Shown in pieces: positions 1-5,671 of a stretch of DNA of 7,119 bases. The notes below the pieces were generated by a model. The model made no database searches. It was not told the origin of the DNA and saw nothing but the letters and a program-made list of their open reading frames with translations. The number at the start of each line of letters is the position of its first letter. Position 1 is the first letter of the stretch. Source of the stretch: an uncultured Bacillota bacterium (GTDB lineage: Bacteria; Bacillota; Clostridia; Christensenellales; QAND01); the NCBI GenBank assembly GCA_905208455.1, contig CAJLPK010000082.1:1-7119 (forward strand), given 5' to 3'. Made by a program: the position numbers and the translations under genes.

Positions 1-607
1 TGGCGGCGAAGCGGCAGTCGCGGCCTATGCGGTGGCCTCGTATATCGTAGAATCCGTTTTGCTGTTCCTATCGGGAATCGGGGAAGGCTTACAGCCGCTC
101 ATCAGCTATCTGAAGGGCGCGCGTGAGTATGAGCAGATGAGATCCGTGAAAAACAAAGGGCTGCGTGTGGCGCTCATCATCAGTTGTACATTGTCCGTTA
201 TCCTCTTCTTGGTGCGCGGCGCTGTGCCCACGGCGTTTGGCACATCGCCGGAGGCCAGCGCTCTGATGGTCAACGCCCTGCTATGGTCTGTGTTCGCGTT
301 TCCGCTCATCGCCGTTGCCAAGCTTTTCTCCTCCTACTTCTACGCCGTAGGGGAAAGCAGGCTGGCCCTGTTTATGATCTATGCCGATCCCTGCTGCATT
401 ACACCGGTACTGCTTATCACGCTGCCGCTGATTTTTGCCATCAACGGGATCTGGATCGCTCTGCCCGCCGCCCAAGGCTTGCTGGTATTGAGCTTGCTGT
501 ACCTATACAGGATCCACAAAGAACATTTAAGATTGGAGCAAACCGCCTATGCAAACGCCGAACTCGACAACGCCGCGGACGACCCGCTCATCGACGCGCA
601 AGATTGA
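1..607 (+). CDS. MATE-family multidrug/Na+ antiporter, C-terminal part (5' end outside window)
   Basis: The reading frame is open from the first complete codon (position 2) to the TGA at 605-607, so the visible 201 residues are the C-terminal portion of a larger membrane protein. MATE proteins have about 12 membrane helices in two six-helix halves and export drugs or metabolites in exchange for Na+ or H+. Here several hydrophobic helices are seen, beginning with a segment containing GIGEGLQPLISYLKGA. This matches the conserved G-x-G-x-x-(L)QPLI-x-Y-x-x-GA pattern of the MepA/NorM-like group. The last 35 or so residues are hydrophilic and acidic, a likely cytoplasmic tail. The ATG at 32 is internal to the family's sequence and is not the start. 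The 3' end overlaps the following MarR gene by 59 bases, so the two are almost certainly co-transcribed and the regulator may control the pump. The substrate cannot be read from the sequence. Confidence 0.85.
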   Translation, partial: GGEAAVAAYAVASYIVESVLLFLSGIGEGLQPLISYLKGAREYEQMRSVKNKGLRVALIISCTLSVILFLVRGAVPTAFGTSPEASALMVNALLWSVFAFPLIAVAKLFSSYFYAVGESRLALFMIYADPCCITPVLLITLPLIFAINGIWIALPAAQGLLVLSLLYLYRIHKEHLRLEQTAYANAELDNAADDPLIDAQD

Positions 608-1064
608 CGAGATCCAGGAGTTTTTGGATCTATACTATATCAGTTGGTTCCGCATCAACCAAACGTACAATCTATGGGCTCAGTGCCACGGGATCCAGGA
701 CAGCACCATGTTTTTGCTGGATGAGATTCACCGCGACCCGGCGCATTGTACACAAAGCATGCTTGTCAGCAAGGTGCTGCTGCCAAAGCAGACCGTCTCC
801 TCTGCCTTGAAAAAGCTGGAGGAGGCCGGCCTCATCTATCGGGAAAACAACCCCAAGGATAAGCGAAACAAATTCGTGCGCCTTACCCCTGAAGGGCAGG
901 TGTATGCCGACGCCCTTATGGGGGAGATGGAGCAGGCCGAGGTGGATGCGTTTTTATCGCTTACCCCTGAACAGCAGATCGCCATTACCCAGGGGTTAGA
1001 AGCATTTGCCAATGCCATCCAGGATGCCTTTGGCAAAACCATTCGTGCCAGAAAAAAGAAATAG
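549..1064 (+). CDS. MarR-family winged-helix transcriptional regulator
   Basis: This 171-residue protein has MarR size and layout. Helical dimerisation segments flank a winged helix-turn-helix at about residues 52-118. The recognition helix lies around KQTVSSALKKLEEAGLI (80-96), and the beta wing contains D104 and R106 followed by the typical V-R-L-T-P-E-G (110-116). MarR proteins bind palindromic operators as dimers and usually release DNA on binding a small ligand, often controlling an adjacent efflux pump. The ATG at 549 is chosen because GGAG at 535-538 precedes it by 10 bases and no better in-frame start with a ribosome binding site was found downstream. The first 18 residues are Thr/Ser/Arg-rich, lie in the overlap with the transporter gene, and are probably disordered. 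The stop codon sits inside a hairpin just before the hydrolase gene. No operator could be identified because the operon promoter is outside the window. Confidence 0.88.
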   Translation: MQTPNSTTPRTTRSSTRKIDEIQEFLDLYYISWFRINQTYNLWAQCHGIQDSTMFLLDEIHRDPAHCTQSMLVSKVLLPKQTVSSALKKLEEAGLIYRENNPKDKRNKFVRLTPEGQVYADALMGEMEQAEVDAFLSLTPEQQIAITQGLEAFANAIQDAFGKTIRARKKK

Positions 1065-1090
1065 GCAGCCCACTGCCTATTTTCCTTTTT
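1061..1090 (+). terminator. Hairpin with T-rich tail between MarR and hydrolase genes
   Basis: A perfect 8-bp stem, ATAGGCAG (1061-1068) with CTGCCTAT (1073-1080) around a CCCA loop, is followed by TTTCCTTTTT. The MarR stop codon (1062-1064) lies in the left arm. The T tract is interrupted by CC, so termination is probably partial. The hydrolase ribosome binding site begins a few bases further on, so read-through is expected and the hairpin may lower hydrolase expression or protect the MarR message end. Confidence 0.55.
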
Positions 1091-1106
1091 GGAAAGGAGG
1101 AATCGC

Positions 1107-1967
1107 ATGCCTTATGCCCGCCTGCCTCATGGGGAATCGTTGTACTATCAAGTGTTCGGGCAGGGCAAACCCCTGATCCTGGTGCATGGCAATCTATGTG
1201 CCGGCGCGCACTTTGCTCCCTTCCTGCCCCATCTGCCAAAGGGAACTGCCTGCTACATCCCGGACCTGCGCGGCGCAGGCAAAAGCAGTTACCATACGCC
1301 TTTGCAGCGCATCGATGACCTTGCAGAGGACCTGTATGCATTTATCCGCCTCCTGGGCCTTGGCCCCGTCTTTTTGGTCGGATGGTCGGCCGGCGGCCCT
1401 GTGTGCATGTCGCTGGCCCTTTCGCACCCTTCCCTGGTACGCGCTGTGTGCCTGGTGGAAAGTGTTGGGGTGGCAGGGTGCCCTCTACTCACCCCTCAGG
1501 GAAATGCGTACCACAGCGCACAGGAAATGGCGCAAGAGCCAACGCAGGTCGCGCCGGCTCTCTCCATGATTCGTAGGCAGGACGTCGAAGGCATGGCGGC
1601 GCTCTGGGAGCAAGCGATCTTTGTACGCCGAAAACCAGGCCGTTTACAAGCCCGGCAGCTTGCCAAGGCCTCTCTCCGGCAGCGCAGCGTCGCAGACCTG
1701 TATTGGGCCTTGGCATGCTTTAATCTCTCTGCTTCCTCCAATGGGTATGCCCCCGGCCTTTTACGGCCGCCCTCTTTTTCTATGCCTGCTCTGGTCACTT
1801 GGGCAGAGGAGGACGGTATCGTCTCCTTCAAGGAGGCCCGGCAAACGGCCCGCCAGCTCACGCAAAACGACCCCATCCTATTGCCCCGCTGCGGGCATGC
1901 TCCCTTTTGGGACTGCCCTGAGCAGCTTTCTTCACATCTTCAAATGCTCATAGACCGCGTACAATAA
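1107..1967 (+). CDS. Alpha/beta-hydrolase fold protein
   Basis: A 286-residue alpha/beta hydrolase with a complete catalytic triad in the expected order. The nucleophile elbow is G92-W-S94-A-G96, the acid is probably D236 in the AEEDGIV segment, and the histidine is H264 in CGHAPFW. The oxyanion-hole region is HGN at 27-29, and DLRGAGKS (53-60) is the usual conserved segment after the next strand. A variable cap domain occupies roughly residues 122-222. Such enzymes include esterases, haloperoxidase-like and epoxide hydrolases and C-C hydrolases. The substrate cannot be deduced, but the closest general resemblance is to small esterase or proline-iminopeptidase-like proteins. The frame is open from a TTG at 1089, but ATG 1107 is the likely start because AAAGGAGG (1093-1100) lies 6 bases before it. 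It is the last gene of the plus-strand unit, ends before a bidirectional terminator, and is convergent with rplL. Linkage to the MATE and MarR genes suggests detoxification, which is inference only. Confidence 0.88.
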   Translation: MPYARLPHGESLYYQVFGQGKPLILVHGNLCAGAHFAPFLPHLPKGTACYIPDLRGAGKSSYHTPLQRIDDLAEDLYAFIRLLGLGPVFLVGWSAGGPVCMSLALSHPSLVRAVCLVESVGVAGCPLLTPQGNAYHSAQEMAQEPTQVAPALSMIRRQDVEGMAALWEQAIFVRRKPGRLQARQLAKASLRQRSVADLYWALACFNLSASSNGYAPGLLRPPSFSMPALVTWAEEDGIVSFKEARQTARQLTQNDPILLPRCGHAPFWDCPEQLSSHLQMLIDRVQ

Positions 1968-1998
1968 AAAAAGCATCGGAAATTCCGATGCTTTTTGT
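1966..1998. terminator. Bidirectional intrinsic terminator between hydrolase gene and rplL
   Basis: AGCATCGGA (1972-1980) pairs with TCCGATGCT (1984-1992) around a 3-base loop. Flanking A and T runs extend the helix to about 13 bp and give a U tract in either reading direction. It lies in the 40-base gap between two convergent genes, so it should terminate both the plus-strand unit and the rpmG-to-rplL operon. Confidence 0.9.
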
Positions 1999-2007
1999 TT
2001 GCCGATG

Positions 2008-2382
2008 TTATTTTACTTCGACGACGCCGCCCACTTCTTTGATGGCAGCTTCCAGCTTTTCAGCCTCTTCCTTGGACAAGCCCTCTTTGATGGTTTTCGG
2101 AGCGTTGTCTACCAGGTCTTTGGCTTCCTTCAGGCCCAGGCCGGTCGCTTCGCGTACCACCTTGATGACCTTGATCTTCTGATCGCCGGCTTCCTTCAGC
2201 ACAACGTCAAACTCGGTCTTCTCAGCAGCAGCCGCTTCAGCCGGAGCAGCACCAGCAGCCGCCACAGCCACAGCCGGGGCAGCGGCGGATACGCCGAATT
2301 TCTCTTCCATCGCCTTTACGAGCTCGCTCAGCTCGAGTACTGTCATATTTTCAATGGCTTCCATGATCTGATCTTTGTTCAT
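2008..2382 (-). CDS. rplL: 50S ribosomal protein L7/L12
   Basis: The 124-residue product is the acidic stalk protein present as two or three dimers on L10; it recruits and activates translational GTPases. Three regions are clear. The N-terminal dimerisation helices cover about residues 1-31. An Ala/Pro-rich flexible hinge covers about 32-54. The globular C-terminal domain covers about 56-124 and includes the factor-binding surface around KVIKVVREATGLGLKEAK (71-88). The frame opens at an upstream TTG (2397), but ATG 2382 is the start because GGAGG (2395-2391) lies 8 bases before it and the protein then begins MNKDQ as in the family. It follows rplJ after a 50-base gap and is the last gene of the operon: the bidirectional terminator comes 10 bases after its stop, and rpoB does not follow. 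Confidence 0.98.
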   Translation of the reverse strand: MNKDQIMEAIENMTVLELSELVKAMEEKFGVSAAAPAVAVAAAGAAPAEAAAAEKTEFDVVLKEAGDQKIKVIKVVREATGLGLKEAKDLVDNAPKTIKEGLSKEEAEKLEAAIKEVGGVVEVK

Positions 2383-2432
2383 TGTAATATCCTCCAATTC
2401 ATTTGTTTGTTTTTTGCGTTATGCGCAGTGGT

Positions 2433-2960
2433 TTATGCGCTCTTCTTTTCGCCAATGGCATTCAATACATACAGCAGGTTGCGGATATTGCCGGACAACG
2501 CCGTAACAAATCCCGTGATGGGCGCGTTCATGCTGCCCAGTACCTTGGCCACCAATACCTCGCGGCTCGGCAGCGACGCCAGCGCCTTGACAGCCGCCAC
2601 ATCGACGACCTTGCCTTCCAAAACGCCCGCTTTAATTTCAGTCTTGTCCGTTTCTTTGATGAAATCGTTGATGATTTTCGCCGGGGCTACCGCATCTTCC
2701 ATGCCAAACGCCACAGCGGTCGGTCCTTCCAAGACCGGCTCCAAGCCTTCCAGGCCCAGCGCATCTACCGCACGGCGGATCATCGTGTTTTTCAATACAC
2801 GGTACTCCACCCCCGCTTCGCGGAACTTATTGCGCAGGTTGGTTACCTCTTCTACCGTCAGGCCGCGGTAATCAATCAGGACCGCGCTTTTGCAAGTCTC
2901 AAACTTGGTCTTGATATCCTCCACGATCCCCTGCTTTTGTTGCAGAATCGCTTCTTTCAC
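2433..2960 (-). CDS. rplJ: 50S ribosomal protein L10
   Basis: L10 anchors the L12 dimers to the 23S rRNA at the base of the stalk and, as the L10-L12 complex, represses its own mRNA. The 175-residue protein shows the family landmarks: DYRGLTVEEVTNLR (30-43), the RNA-contacting region around VLKNT (55-59), GPTAVAF (79-85), and a C-terminal helix (about 145-172) that binds L12. The frame is open further upstream through the leader terminator, but those codons are untranslated leader. The start is the GTG at 2960, preceded at 8 bases by GGAGG, and translation then begins (M)KEAILQQKQ as expected for Firmicute L10. Two more in-frame GTG codons lie a few codons upstream but are too close to, or within, the ribosome binding site. 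Its own promoter and L10 leader precede it. Confidence 0.97.
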   Translation of the reverse strand: MKEAILQQKQGIVEDIKTKFETCKSAVLIDYRGLTVEEVTNLRNKFREAGVEYRVLKNTMIRRAVDALGLEGLEPVLEGPTAVAFGMEDAVAPAKIINDFIKETDKTEIKAGVLEGKVVDVAAVKALASLPSREVLVAKVLGSMNAPITGFVTALSGNIRNLLYVLNAIGEKKSA

Positions 2961-2981
2961 TCTTTTCACCTCCACCTGTCC

Positions 2982-3016
2982 ATAAGAAAAGCCTCCGAAA
3001 CAGCGCTTCGGAGGCT
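2982..3016 (-). terminator. L10-leader intrinsic terminator (attenuator)
   Basis: On the minus strand AGCCTCCGAA (3016-3007) pairs perfectly with TTCGGAGGCT (2999-2990) around a 7-base loop, GCGCTGT. A U-rich tract, TTTCTTAT, follows. It lies entirely in the rplJ leader, about 20 bases before the rplJ start, so it can only act as a regulated attenuator of rplJ-rplL. The loop and 3' arm are also the partner of the antiterminator pairing described for the leader. Confidence 0.85.
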
Positions 3017-3139
3017 CAAAAATCATTCCATGATGCCCTGCGGGCATACCATAACTTTTGGGTCATCCTCGGCGGGCGAATTTAAGTGCAGACGCACACC
3101 AGCTGTCTTCGGCAATCCAAGTATCATATTTTTTACCGT
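2982..3139 (-). promoter_or_regulatory. Ribosomal protein L10 leader (autoregulatory attenuator RNA)
   Basis: The leader of about 155 nt starts just after the rplJ promoter. Its 5' part (3117-3061) has the two conserved blocks of Firmicute L10 leaders: CCGAAGACAGC (3112-3102) followed by TGGTG, and, after a variable hairpin, CCGCCGAGGATG (about 3076-3065). These form the L10 recognition site. A small hairpin (3047-3033, ATGCCC/GGGCAT) and the terminator follow. An alternative pairing is visible: CCGAA (3112-3108) with TTCGG (2999-2995), and ACAGC (3106-3102) with GCTGT (3004-3000), with one bulged G. This would break the terminator. Known L10 leaders of Bacillus work this way: the L10-L12 complex holds the 5' site and favours termination, while without it the antiterminator forms. 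The pairings here were found by eye. Confidence 0.88.
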
Positions 3140-3142
3140 ATC

Positions 3143-3171
3143 AGTATACCACCTTGTCCCAGGCGTGTCAA
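3143..3171 (-). promoter_or_regulatory. Strong sigma-A promoter for rplJ-rplL
   Basis: A perfect TTGACA (3171-3166), a 17-base spacer and TATACT (3148-3143) are present, with an extended -10 TGG immediately before the -10 hexamer. It begins 4 bases after the rplA stop codon, and transcription should start near 3139-3136, just before the L10 leader. It lets stalk proteins, L12 being multi-copy, be made in excess of L11 and L1. Confidence 0.88.
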
Positions 3172-3175
3172 CGGC

Positions 3176-3865
3176 TTAGAGGAAACGCTGCGCATTCAGA
3201 TGAATGCCAGGGCCCATCGTGCTGGAAATCGCCACGGACTTCAAATACGTGCCCTTGGCGGAAGCCGGCTTGGCTTTTACGATGGCGTCCATCAGCGTGC
3301 TGATGTTTTCATCCAGCTGGCTTGCCTCAAACGAAGCCTTGCCCACCGGTACGTTGATGATAGAGCTGCGGTCTACCCGGTATTCTACCTTACCGGCCTT
3401 GATATCGTTGATAGCCTTGGTCACATCCGGCGTCACCGTGCCGGACTTCGGGTTCGGCATCAGGCCGCGGGGTCCCAGGATCCTCGCGACGCGGCCTACC
3501 AGGCCCATCATGTCCGGGGTAGCGACTGCGACATCAAAATCCAGCCAGCCGCCCTGGATCTTTGCGATCAGGTCCTCGCCGCCGATGAAATCCGCGCCTG
3601 CTGCCTGGGCTTCTGCTTCCTTATCTGCCTTGCAGAATACCAAAACGCGCACCTTTTTGCCGGTGCCGTGCGGCAACACGACCGCGCCGCGCACCTGCTG
3701 GTCCGCATGGCGGGGGTCTACGCCCAGGCGGACGGACAATTCGATGGTTTCGTCAAATTTTGCCTTGGCCGTTTGCTTTACCAGCTCTACCGCCTCGGTC
3801 AGGTCATACTGTTTCCCTTTTTCCAACAGCTTTGCGCTGTCGGTATATTTCTTACCGTGTTTCAT
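3176..3865 (-). CDS. rplA: 50S ribosomal protein L1
   Basis: L1 forms the mobile stalk at the E site that guides deacylated tRNA out of the ribosome, and in several lineages it represses its own operon by binding mRNA. The 229 residues match the usual length. Domain I is built from the two ends of the chain (about 1-67 and 160-229) and domain II from the middle. Key segments are VRGAVVLPHGTGK (58-70), the signature GPRGLMPNPKSGT (131-143), and the rRNA-contacting STMGPGI (215-221). Start ATG 3865 has AAGGAGG (3879-3873) 7 bases before it. It follows rplK after 53 bases, in which lies an RNA hairpin that I take to be an L1-binding operator. The rplJ promoter begins just after its stop, with no terminator between. 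Confidence 0.98.
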   Translation of the reverse strand: MKHGKKYTDSAKLLEKGKQYDLTEAVELVKQTAKAKFDETIELSVRLGVDPRHADQQVRGAVVLPHGTGKKVRVLVFCKADKEAEAQAAGADFIGGEDLIAKIQGGWLDFDVAVATPDMMGLVGRVARILGPRGLMPNPKSGTVTPDVTKAINDIKAGKVEYRVDRSSIINVPVGKASFEASQLDENISTLMDAIVKAKPASAKGTYLKSVAISSTMGPGIHLNAQRFL

Positions 3866-3878
3866 GGTTTCTCCTCCT

Positions 3879-3909
3879 TGTGGTCATAGCGCAGTTGCCT
3901 GCTCCCACA
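3879..3909 (-). promoter_or_regulatory. Candidate L1-binding translational operator before rplA
   Basis: On the minus strand a UGUGG/CCACA outer stem (3909-3905 with 3883-3879) encloses an asymmetric internal loop and an inner hairpin. The loop has GA at 3904-3903 on the 5' side and GCUAUGA at 3890-3884 on the 3' side. The inner hairpin is GCAG (3902-3899) with CUGC (3894-3891), capped by GCAA. The last base of the structure is the first A of the rplA ribosome binding site (3879-3873), so protein binding would block initiation. Two helices joined by an asymmetric loop, with GUGGGA on one strand and UGA before CCAC on the other, is the known L1 recognition design. Assignment to L1 is inference, supported by a second copy before rplK. 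Confidence 0.62.
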
Positions 3910-3918
3910 TCCTTGCGC

Positions 3919-4344
<426 letters not shown>

Positions 4345-4366
4345 GGTTGCACCTCCTGATTCTATT

Positions 4367-4396
4367 GTGGTCAAAACGGGGGGATGCCCCTCCCAC
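4367..4396 (-). promoter_or_regulatory. Candidate L1-binding translational operator before rplK
   Basis: On the minus strand GUGG (4396-4393) pairs with CCAC (4370-4367). Inside it lies an asymmetric loop with GA (4392-4391) on the 5' side and CCGUUUUGA (4379-4371) on the 3' side. The inner stem is GGGG (4390-4387) with CCCC (4383-4380), closed by a CAU loop. Extra C residues allow some alternative register. The rplK ribosome binding site follows 9 bases later. The plan is the same as that of the element before rplA, while the inner stem has a different sequence. I infer that L1 uses it to repress rplK translation. Confidence 0.6.
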
Positions 4397-4438
4397 GCAA
4401 CAAACGCAAAAAGCGTCTATGCACAGTTTTGGGTGTGT

Positions 4439-5017
4439 TCAGATCTTGTGCACCTGCACAAAATCCAGCTCCACGATGGTATCCCGGCCAAACATGGAAA
4501 CGGATACCTTGAGCTTTTGCCGCTCCTTATTGATCTCCTGTATCGTCCCGACAAAGTTTTCCAGCGGCCCGCTTGTGATGGTGACATTCTGGCCCACTTC
4601 CACATCAATATCAATGGAAACGTTCTCAATGCCCGTCATGCGCACCTCCGCATCGCTCAGCGGGATCGGCCGGCTGCCCGGGCCCACAAAGCCCGTTACG
4701 CCGCGGGTATTGCGCACGATATACCAGCTTTCATCGTTCAAAAGCATCTTGACCATCACATAGCCGGGGTACACCTTGCGCGAAACGGTCTTTTTCTTGC
4801 CGTTTTTCACCTCTATGGACTCCTCCATCGGCACCTTTACTTCCAGGATCACATCCTGCATGCCGCGGTTTTCCACAGATTTTTCTAAATTGGCCTTTAC
4901 CTTGTTTTCATATCCACTATAAGTATGAACCACATACCACATCGGCCGGTCCGTCGTTTCATGACGCCCCTGCTGTACGGTGGTCGTGGCGCCTTCCCCT
5001 TGCAGATGATCGCTCAA
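4439..5017 (-). CDS. nusG: Transcription termination/antitermination factor NusG
   Basis: NusG binds RNA polymerase at the clamp, suppresses or directs pausing, and links transcription to translation or Rho. The NGN domain is at about residues 26-115, with MWYVVHTYSGYENKVK (26-41), YPGYVMVKM (83-91) and GVTGFVGPG (106-114). The C-terminal KOW domain covers about 138-192. The start appears to be TTG at 5017, because AAGGAGG (5032-5026) lies 8 bases before it. That gives 192 residues with a polar 25-residue extension before the usual start. The alternative ATG at 4942 would give a standard 167-residue NusG but has no recognisable ribosome binding site. The gene begins 13 bases after secE, and the secE TAA overlaps the nusG ribosome binding site, indicating coupling. 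Confidence 0.96.
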   Translation of the reverse strand: MSDHLQGEGATTTVQQGRHETTDRPMWYVVHTYSGYENKVKANLEKSVENRGMQDVILEVKVPMEESIEVKNGKKKTVSRKVYPGYVMVKMLLNDESWYIVRNTRGVTGFVGPGSRPIPLSDAEVRMTGIENVSIDIDVEVGQNVTITSGPLENFVGTIQEINKERQKLKVSVSMFGRDTIVELDFVQVHKI

Positions 5018-5030
5018 ATCAAAGACCTCC

Positions 5031-5297
5031 TTAGCTGACGATAAGCGCCAACAGTTTTGTAAGACCGAGGTCTATCAGTCCAACGACAACAGCAAACGCA
5101 CAGATGAATATAAGCACGATGCCGGTATACTTTGCCAGCTCCTGCTTGGTAGGCCATGTCGCCTTTTTCAGTTCAGAGCCCATATCTCGGAAAAAACGGA
5201 CGATCCGGCCGCCGCGCTTGGGCTTGGCCGCCTTTTTGGTATCCTTCGCCTTAGTCTTTTTAGGATCGGGCTGCTTGGCTTTTTTGTCCTTGGCCAT
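5031..5297 (-). CDS. secE: Preprotein translocase subunit SecE
   Basis: SecE clamps SecY in the SecYEG export channel of the cytoplasmic membrane. The 88-residue protein is the short single-helix form. It has a Lys-rich cytoplasmic tail (1-30), an amphipathic helix ending in the conserved ELKKATWPT (42-50), and one transmembrane helix at about 58-84. ATG 5297 is the only sensible start because an in-frame TGA stands three codons upstream (5309-5307). Its ribosome binding site is poor: AAGGA (5316-5312) is 14 bases away and GTGAG (5310-5306) is 8 bases away. This hints at coupling to rpmG, which ends 36 bases upstream. It lies between rpmG and nusG, the usual order. Confidence 0.96.
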   Translation of the reverse strand: MAKDKKAKQPDPKKTKAKDTKKAAKPKRGGRIVRFFRDMGSELKKATWPTKQELAKYTGIVLIFICAFAVVVGLIDLGLTKLLALIVS

Positions 5298-5333
5298 AGG
5301 GTTGTCTCACATCCTTACAAAACGTTTGCCGTC

Positions 5334-5495
5334 TTAGCGGGTCTCTTTGTGCGCCGTATGCTTTTTGCAGAATCTGCAATACTTGTTCATCTCGATACGG
5401 TCCGGTGTATTCTTTCTGTTCTTCATGGTGTCATAATTGCGTTGTTTGCATTCTGTGCAAGCAAGCGTAACCTTTACACGGCTTCCAGCTGCCAT
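5334..5495 (-). CDS. rpmG: 50S ribosomal protein L33 (zinc-ribbon type)
   Basis: This 53-residue protein is small but unmistakable: a basic N-terminus MAAGSRVKVTLACTEC, a central RNYDTMKNRKNTPDR-type segment, and a C-terminal KYCRFCKKHTAHKETR. Four cysteines in two C-x-x-C pairs (C13, C16, C40, C43) would bind zinc, so this is the zinc-containing form rather than the zinc-free paralogue that some Firmicutes induce under zinc starvation. L33 binds near the E site of the large subunit. ATG 5495 is preceded by GGAGG (5510-5506) at 10 bases. It is the first gene of the operon, about 70 bases after the promoter, and secE follows after 36 bases. It is shorter than common gene-calling cut-offs. Confidence 0.95.
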   Translation of the reverse strand: MAAGSRVKVTLACTECKQRNYDTMKNRKNTPDRIEMNKYCRFCKKHTAHKETR

Positions 5496-5564
5496 TGTAT
5501 CCACACCTCCATGGTTTCAAAATCACGACATGATGAATAAAGCCCCAATCGGGGTCACCTAATG

Positions 5565-5593
5565 AAAATAGCATATCTTCTCATTTCTGTCAA
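5565..5593 (-). promoter_or_regulatory. Sigma-A promoter of the rpmG-secE-nusG-rplKA operon
   Basis: TTGACA (5593-5588, perfect) is separated by 17 bases from TATTTT (5570-5565), with an extended -10 TGC immediately before it. Transcription should start near 5558, giving an untranslated leader of about 60 bases. That leader holds only a weak CCCC/GGGG hairpin (about 5554-5543). The architecture (perfect -35, 17 bp, TGn) is the same as that of the rplJ promoter in this window. Confidence 0.85.
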
Positions 5594-5617
5594 TGGCTAT
5601 TTCCTCTCTTTCCCCGG

Positions 5618-5659
5618 AAAAAAGCCCTAAAAAAGGGCCGCAGGCATTCCCGCGGCCCT
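5618..5659 (-). terminator. Terminator after the alcohol dehydrogenase gene (two overlapping hairpins)
   Basis: On the minus strand AGGGCCGC (5659-5652) pairs with GCGGCCCT (5641-5634) and is followed by T residues. A second hairpin reuses that right arm: GCCCT (5638-5634) can pair with AGGGC (5628-5624), followed by six more T residues (5623-5618). Only one can form at a time. The site is 12 bases after the dehydrogenase stop and upstream of the rpmG promoter, so it isolates the two units. Confidence 0.88.
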
Positions 5660-5671
5660 ATCGTCGTTTTC

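Noticed and set aside
1999..2871. A 290-codon plus-strand frame opposite rplL and rplJ, and similar long frames opposite rplJ, rplA, rplK and nusG (2403-4888)
   Set aside because: These are shadows of highly biased ribosomal-protein genes. The compositions are implausible and they cross the terminator and leader.
2961..3047. In-frame upstream extension of L10 (29 more residues)
   Set aside because: It runs through the leader terminator hairpin and the ribosome binding site; the GTG at 2960 gives the normal L10 N-terminus.
4404..4416. ACGC/GCGT hairpin with a 5-base loop between nusG and rplK
   Set aside because: The stem is short and no T run follows on the transcribed strand, so it is not a convincing terminator.
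5473..5512. Small frame starting ATG at 5512 (12 codons) overlapping the rpmG start
   Set aside because: There is no ribosome binding site and its codons cover that of rpmG; probably chance.
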